DNA from: a virus
IMG/VR virus record: IMGVR_UViG_3300027906_000080
Span: 1-31,380 of that record
Direction: 5' to 3' (one strand)
DNA length: 31,380 nt
Numbering within the stretch: position 1 is the stretch's first letter; each line of letters begins with the position of its first letter. Shown in pieces: positions 15,001-24,000 of this stretch. The notes beneath the pieces were generated by a model, which saw only the letters and a list, made by a program, of their open reading frames with translations, was not told the origin of the DNA and searched no databases. Made by a program: the position numbers and the translations under genes.

Positions 15001-18000
15001 ATTGACGTTGCAAGTAATGACGCTGTACGAGATTTTAAATCTTTATTAGACATGGGAATGAAAGCCGACATGGACAGGTCGGTATTAGATATGTATCTTT
15101 CTATATTCCTAAACGGAACTCCTGCACAAAGATGGGATGTCCAAAGCCATTTCTTAATGGATTTCCTTGGGAGAACAGGAGCGCTGGTTTATGGTGGTTC
15201 TGGAATAGAAAAATGGATGGGGCGTTTCATCAGACAAGGCGCACATCATTATTCAAACTTTGGGCAAGATCTTATTACATCAAGTGTTGGTAGAAGAAAC
15301 CGAGCGATAGTTCCGGGTGGTGCTAAAGAAGCACAAGTATCGAATTTGAATGTTATACCAAGTTGGCGTGAACTAGGCGAAGCCGCACGGTTTATGAACA
15401 TGATGAGTTTCCTTGGTTACGGTGGCACAAACGGTAAGTTCGGACCAGCTATTTGGGACAGGGTTATTGCTCGTTATTGGCGACCACTTGTACTTATGAG
15501 GTTAGGTGTTGGTGTACGAAACGCCGCAGATGAAGGGTTGCAATTCATTTTACGTGAAGGTCCAACTGCGTATGCTAACGCTAAGTTCGCTAAATATTCT
15601 TTGAATAGAGCTAAAGTATATGGTCCTTGGGGTGAATTGATGACGCAACCTGTTAGCGCAGAGACACGTAGATCTTTACTTTTCCGACCACTTAATAGAG
15701 CGTTACGTTTTGCACTTGATTCAACAGCAATCGGTGATGCTTCTATTACTAAACGTGCGGCTATGGAAGCTGAAAAAGAGATCGGTCATATATGGGGGAT
15801 GATGGATGCCGATAAAATTATAGATGCTATTAAAGTAAAGCGGTTAGAGATTGTCAAAGGACAAACAGCGTATAGAGGTTTAAATGCTAGAGGAAGATTA
15901 AACTCGCTTCTTGGTACTAACGGGCGACATTTAGATGATCCTAAAAGATTTCAATATGCAGGTTTGATGGGGATAATGGAAGCGCTTTCAAATCGTACTG
16001 CACGTACATTACATGCGATAACTCCTGAAATTCTTTCTAAACCAAAGTTAGCTAAAGGTGCTTTAAAACTTTTAAAGAGTGATGCAGATACTATGTTGCT
16101 TGCTGTAGAGAGACAGTTCTTAAATCCGATAGTTATGAACGCGGCATATGAAGGACTCTTTGGTGCTTATCGCTCTTACTATGGTCAGAATCATTTATCA
16201 GCTATAGACGAAATGTTGCAACTTAACAGTCGTGGCATAGGTACTACTCGTGGTTTATTGCCATATATCAAATTACAGAATAATAGTAGATGGGATGTTA
16301 TAAGTGACGTAACCGCAGAAGGAATGCAAAGAAGCGATGCTTTAGGACAGAACATTCTTATATATAAAAATGATCCATCTATGCAAACCATTGGGTTCGC
16401 ACAGTCACATTTTGTGGATGCTGATGTTTTAACTAATACAAATCGTATAGTTCAAGGAGAAAGCGGTCAGTCATTATTATACGAACTCGGTAAAGATGCA
16501 CGTTTTGAAGCGTCTGAAGTAACTAAGATGCTTGCTGGCGATGAGGTTCTTACTGCACGTATCGCGTATGACATGATTGAAGAGATCCCTCACGTTAAAT
16601 CAACATTACAAAAATATTACAATGAAGTGTCTTCATTGATGCATGGTTATTCAAGAGAAGCCATGATAACTATACCTAGAATAAATGTATCTAACGGAGT
16701 AGCTAAACCTATTTCTGTTAAAGCCGCTGAAAAAATGATAGCGCAAACACTTGCTCGTAATAGTCTTGAAAGCAAATTTCTATATAACGTATTGAGCTTA
16801 TTAAATAGATCAAATTTAGATACATACCATCCTAATACTTTCGCTTTTCTTGTAGGACATAGTAAAGACTCAACAGCTTTTACAAATAAAATAGATGATG
16901 TAATTCAAAAAGGTTATCAAGGTGCTGTAGATTATTTAGCTGGCACAGTTGATGGTGAACAAGCTTTAGAATCTCTTGTCCGTACAGGCGGTATGGATCC
17001 TATAACAACAAAAACTGTTGATCCTGTTTTACCAGATGAGATAGGTGTTTTCTTCCCGCATGTTGGTGGTGACACAGCGGCATTATTGACTTGGATGTTT
17101 GAAGAACAAACCACTCCAATCGGTAAACAAATGTTTAATAAATTAGAAGAGGCATTATCTACGCATGTTGGATTTGAAGAAGGTATGAAAGTTATGCACC
17201 TTCTTAACCCTATGAATCGGCCTTTTGGTTCTATCAAACCAACTCAATGGTTGAGTTTGCATATTGAACGTGCAGGCGAGTTAATGCAACGTGCTACACG
17301 AATGCAAAGTTCTGGTACAGTACAACAGTTTGCTAAAGAATTTGCTGTATTATTTAACGAACCTCAATTAGCTGACTATGTGGGTGTAAAAGTTCCTTTG
17401 CTTGCTGGCTCACATGATCTACCAGCTATGCGTGGTGTATTAAAAGCATTACATACTTGGAGAAAATGGATAGATGATACGGATATTATTCCTCCTCAAG
17501 TATCTCCAGTTAAAAATCCTAAAAGTAAATTAGTAGGAGAGGATTTCGCAGGAACGATTGTTCGTAGAAAAGTAAGTCGAGCAGAGCATCAGGCAGAACC
17601 CGGATTCGGCAGATATTATGGTTCGACTAGCGGTCATGCTTTCATGCGTCCTGACGGGACGATGAATTATGAAGAGAATCCTATAACAGTTCTTATTGTA
17701 GGAGATAGATGGGGAGATACTGCGAGTGTCCCTACTGGTTGGAGACAAAAAGTAGAAGATGGTATTCCTGTTCCTAACGAATGGGAACCTGATGCTAGTA
17801 ATAAATTTATGAGAACCAATTTAGATAAACGTGAATGGGTTGAAGAGGAAATAAGTAATCTTGCTCGTGCGTTAATGTCTTTACCTAAAGGTTCAAGAGT
17901 TAGGTACGCCGCACCTTCAGGCAAATCTGCTGGTTCTTCATATGATGTCTTCGGTAAAGTAGTTGATAAAGCGTTTAAAACTGTTACAGAAAAAAAGGGC

Positions 18001-21000
18001 GCTACTGTAAGAGATTTAGAATTAGCTATATGGCAAGGGTTAGGAGATTTCCCTCAAGATAAACATGGTATTGAAGAAGCTATTACTACTGTATTGAAAA
18101 AAGCAGATGATGGTAGCGTCTTGATTAAGCATCCGTTTGGGTGGGAAGGGACTTTACAAAAAGGAGATCATGCTAATGCGCGTGTGGCGGGTGTACGAGT
18201 TCGTGCAGAAAAATGGGCGCACGATACTAAGAACGGCAAAGCATACAATTTTCTTTTCAGAGAGTTAAGAGGTATTGATAATAAAACATTAGCTGAAGCT
18301 ATTGTAGAGTTTGAATTCAGACATCATTCGGCTATAAAGTTCGTTCCGATTAAAGGATTTCATTCCGATCAGATTGTTAGAGATTTAAAAAATGTTTTAG
18401 CTAATCGTCCTGCTGTATATAAAGGAGGAGATAATCCTAGCTTTATAAGCATGTCACGACTTGATGATGCTTGGGTGAATCCTAATACGAAAGAGCTTCT
18501 TGTTGAAAATATACCAGATGAGGATCTTCTCAGCATATTAATGTATGGAGTAGGCGCTCATGCAAATAAGTTTTACACACAGAAAATTTTTGGTTTAACG
18601 AAAAAGACAGCTTCTAAAAGATTTGATCGGTTAGATCAGATCGCTGAAGAATTGTATATGCGTGGCTATAATGTTTATGAAGAGACTCCACGATTGATGT
18701 GGTATAACTATTTAGATAGTCGTGATCCTTCTTTAAATCTTCCTTTAGAAATATCACCGCATGTTCGCGGGTTTAAAAACAGAGGTCAGAGATCTTTGTT
18801 TGATGCAGATGATATACCTGAAGGTATACGGTATACAGGTCCTCGCCCTTCAGTTACTCCTGATGAAAAAATGGCAGATCTTACAGGACAGTTAGATGGT
18901 GTTCGTGAGCAGATACAAATCGCTGAAGAGGAACGTGACATGTTCCGAATCATGCTTGAAGGAACTCTTGATGAACGTCCCTCACCTCTTGAAGTAGATT
19001 GGGATGATTCTAAATTACAAGCGTTAGATCAGATTCGGATAGAAGGATATGATTTAGAAGTAGAAGCTTTACGTGAAGCAGAATTTGATGTTCTAATTCA
19101 GATACAAGAGTTAGCTAAAGAACGAAGAAGTTACATTGAAATAGCTAGTAAAGAACCTGAAAGATTTAAAGACATAGAGCTTTTAGGTAAACAAGGCACC
19201 CAACAATTTCTTGATAAAACTCGTGAAGGATTGTTCGCTGACACAAGAGCGACACTTACCGAAGAGTTAGCTTTACTTAGAAAAGAATACAAGGAAGCAA
19301 ATTCGGGTCGTAAGTATTTAAACAATGACCCTGATTTTATAGAGAATCTAAAAGACAATAAGGATATTGTAGAAGAGTACCTTCACTATAAACTTCAAGA
19401 TAATAAAAAAGCATTAGACAATCTTTTTGAGATTGGGTATTTAGACGATGCAGAAGATGTCGATTATTTAGACACAGCAATTTATATTGCAAAAACTATG
19501 CGCGATGAAAAAGATCATTTTGAAGAACCTTGGAGTGCTTTAGCTAAATCTATTTCTGAAGAACGACCAGAAGATTGGAGAGCTTTCAGCGAAGCTCGCG
19601 GTTACACAGAAGAACAAATGGCTGTGTTTGAAAAGATGATGGAATCAACTGATGAGGCATTAGCTCGTGGTTACGACGAAGATGATATATGGAGTCTCAT
19701 ATATGACTTCAACGAAGACCATGATCTTAGAGATAGTTTAGCTGATCTTACTCCTACGCATTCTTTATTAGACGAATTGGAACAAGTAAAGAAACCATTC
19801 TATATGCCTGAAGAGATAAAAGAATTAGAAAATAAAATACTTGAGGCAGAAAAAAGACTTAGTTTAGATGGCACAACACCTAAACGAGACTTTATAGGAA
19901 CTATAGGTGGCACTAAAGGAAGCACAGGTTTACGCCGTATATGGCCTGAGCTTGATGAAGATATGCGTGTTCCTGATTTGGATCTTATCGCTGAACCATT
20001 TGCTTCTGTTGAAGAAATCTTTCCTAATGCATTGAGATACGACGAAGGCGTTAATCAGATACCAGAAGCAGATCGTCTTGATGTAGCGGATGTTTATGAC
20101 ACTTGGAAAGGTAATTTTGAACCTCTGTATTTTGGTGAAACAATGCCTACTGGGTATCGCGGAGGTAGAGATAGATTCTGGAATCGTCGAGGAGATGAAC
20201 GTCAAGCTACAGCAGGGGAGGGTTACGTTCGTGATCCTGACGCTCCTATTCCTCCGCAAAGTAAAACTGTAGGCGGTGGAGAAGGATTCCGTGGTGGCAA
20301 AAAAGGACAAAAGAGAGAATCTGCTAGATTCCCTCTTAGTCAGGAAATAGACCCTGAGTCAGGTTTATCTTTCCCTCTTAAAGCAAGAAAAGCAGAAGAA
20401 GTTTTAGATCCTGAAGACGCTAAGATGCTACGCAAAGAAGACATCGTTGGAAGAGAAGGTGTTCGAGAGTCTGAATGGCATGGTCCTCGTTGGGCTAAAC
20501 CTAAAAGAAAGCGCAGACCAGCGGCTCGTGGTGGATTAACACGTAAAGATTATGAAAGAGATTTTGTTGATCCCGGTCCTACAGGCGCGAACTGGTCGCC
20601 AACAGAAGGTCGTGCTGTTCCTAATGACGATCCTGTTGAAATGATCGACAGTGCTCAAGTTAACGCATTTAGAAATAATCAAGCTGGTGTAATGATTATC
20701 AACAATGAAGTTGATACTGTTCTTCCATTTTATAGGAACCAAACAAGACTAGATGTGATTCCTTCTCGAAGTGAAGCTCCTAAAGAATGGGCTAAACTTC
20801 CTGCTTGGTTACAAGGATTAGATACAAGAGCTAGGAAGAAAGGTATCCCTGTATCTTGGGATGCTAGGCAAGGTAAACCTTCTCATACTAAAAAGATTGT
20901 TAATTCACGTTTAAATAAAGCTTATCCAGATCATTTAGCTAATGAATCTATTTGGGTTCCTAGAGTAATAAGTGACTCTGGTAATCAATCACCTGCTGTT

Positions 21001-24000
21001 TACGGATTCTCTGCTGGAGATGTTGGTGGTTTAGACGAAGCTGATAAATTTTTGAGTGTTCACCCATCTGATTTGATTGGAGAACAAATAGATGTGATGG
21101 GTCACATAGATGAATTACCTACAACTGATCTTTATATGAATGAGAAGGGTGATTATTTGTGGTTAAGAGAAGGCCAAGAAAACTTACATCCTTCTTTTCA
21201 GAACGACATGAAGATAACTCAGATTAGCGGAAAACAAACAAAAGCTTCTGGTATAAAAAATCCTTTGTCTAATTATTGGGAGCATCCTAAAGGACTTTTC
21301 TTTAGAGGCAGGTTATTTAAAACAGCAGAAGGAGCTTATCAAGCATTTAGAACTGGTAGATATAGAAGTGGTTTCGATAATCTTACTGGCAATCAAGCAA
21401 GATCAAGAGCTTTATCATTTGAGGATCTCCCTATGGGGACAACTATCAAAGCTGAATGGTCTGTAAGCGGTGGCGGTAAAGTTGGTTCTTTGCCTCTTCA
21501 TCCAAAAATTAAAAAGGAATACAAGAATAATAGAATAGATGCAATTATGGAAGGTGACATAACTGGTCACACTGTTAGTTTTAAACACGCTAATAGAATA
21601 GAAGAAAACGACATAATCAAGTTATATGGTCGTGGTCAAAAACAACTTTTTGTAAGAGTCGAATCTAAAACCCCTACAAGCAAAATGGATCCTGCGGGTT
21701 GGGCGAAAATAGAAGGTGTTGATGAACAAGCGGCGAGAGTAAATTGGAAACAAAATAAGATTGATAAAGACAAGTCGATAAATATTAGTCGCGGTCATGC
21801 TCAAATCAAATTTAAAGTTGTTAGTGTTCCAGCTAATTATCCTTTAGCTAAAGGTAAGACTGCTGAAGTCGCGGCTAAAACACCTGAGTTTTATACAGGG
21901 CTTAATAAAATTGTTGGCGGTGGTCAGGTTGGTATACATCAAGCAGGTTTACGTGTCGCTCGTGCAATGGGTATTGAAACTGGTGGTAAAGCTCCTAAAG
22001 GTTGGCGAGTATGGGATCGTGCTTCTGATGCGCCTGCGAATGATCCTACTACATTGAAAGATTTTGGGCTTACAGAATCAGGTTCTTCTAAATGGGAGAT
22101 AAGAACTGAAGAGAATGTTTTAGGTTCACAAGCGACACTTATTTGGGATCCAAGAGTTTCAACTAAACACGGGACGAAAGAAAGTCAATTAAGTGGTGGA
22201 ACTAAATTAACATTAGACTTTGCTAAAAAACATAAAAGACCGTATTTAATTAACCCTTCGCATGACGAACTTGCTTTATGGTTAGAAGAAAAAAGAATCA
22301 AAGCATTAAATATTGCTGGTCCTCGTTTAAGAACAGGACAATTTGCTAATCCTTTAAGAGAAGAAGAAGAGTTTGAAGCTTTCCTTAGATCAGTTTTGAC
22401 GACGATACGAGACAGGAACAAGAAACAAGTTGGTGATGCTGTAAGCGACAGAGATTTACTTAAAGAGATTCTTTCTGAAAGATGGGATCAAGTTCCTGAG
22501 TTTAGAAAGTCGCTTCAAAATGCAGGAAAGTTTGTATTCGAGTCAGAGAACGAATGGTGGAGGGAAGTCTATCCTGATCTATTAACTGATTTGCGTAATG
22601 AAAAAGTTTTAGATAAAGAATTTATTAAAATAGATTCGCAAGTGAATGGTCCTGTTGACAAACTAAATATGGCTGAACACCAAGCAACAGTTTTGAATAC
22701 TGAAGCAGGAAGAATGTTTAGTACTAAAAATGATGAGGGTGCTACACGAGTTAATTATGTAGGTTTATTAGAGTTGCAAGATCAAATGCCTAATGATGGT
22801 ATGGGAAACAGGTTGAGTTTATGGAATGACGGTGATCTGCTACCTGAAAGAATGCTTGCTCGTGTTCCTATTTCTGCTCCTCCTACTAAGGATGAAAGAT
22901 TCCAAATGGTAATACGATCTTTCTTTGATGGTGCAGTACAACCAATTATCGCGGCGATGGCTCGTGAACCTATGTTCACACATTATTTTGCTGATTCTTT
23001 AGAATTGACTAGGGGCGTTAGATACTTTTACAACCATGAACCTCAAGCATTTAGATTCTTGCGTAAACGTACAGATGAAGTACCGAATCCTCCACAGTAT
23101 AAAAGATTAACACTTGATGGTGAATCAGATGTTGAACAAATAAAACTAGGTATACATCATGGTATAGATGATACAGGTGTTGAACAAACAAGTATCCCTG
23201 AATTAGATGAGTTTATTATTAATATGCGTCCACAAGCTGACGGTGTTTTACAAGGAACTCCCATAGGTAGAGTAGCTCAATATTTAGATGACTACACCCA
23301 AGGCATCCGAAGTAAAGAAGGAGTGCTTGAGGAATTATTTAAGATACAAACATGGGACGAGTTGGGTCCTAGTTTAAGACAAAAAACTTATGCTCTTAAA
23401 GATCAAGGTAAACAAGTAGACGCAATGAAAAAGGTAATACAAGGGCGAGCAGAACCTACTGGGTTATTCTTTGAAGCATTCCCTCAATACAGAGAACATT
23501 TTGTTGATATGTGGAATAGAAGCCAGAAATTTGATGATGGTAGATCTTATAGAACTCTAACTAAACAACTTGTTGAATATATAAATCTGAAATCTATACA
23601 AGAAAGAGAGCATGTTAATCTTGCTGTAGAACGTGCTATGTGGTTGACATCAGAATTTATTGATGACCACTCAGTCCGTTCATTGTTTCAAGAAACTGTT
23701 GGACTTCTACTACCTTTCTGGTTCGCTGAAGAACAATTCTTAAAGAGATGGGTTAAAACTTTAGAAACAAGACCGGATGCTATTCGTAATCTGCAAGCAT
23801 CATTACTTGCTTCACAAAGAAGTGGGTTAGTGTACACAGATAAAAACGATCAACAACGTATCATTCTTCCTGAAAGTGCGGTACTAGGACACGTGACAGA
23901 AGGGCTTGCTCACGCTCCTTATCTAAATAAATTATTTGGTAAAGATGGTGTGGGGATAATAAACGAAGATCTTTCTATGAGTTTAGCTAATCTAGTTCCC

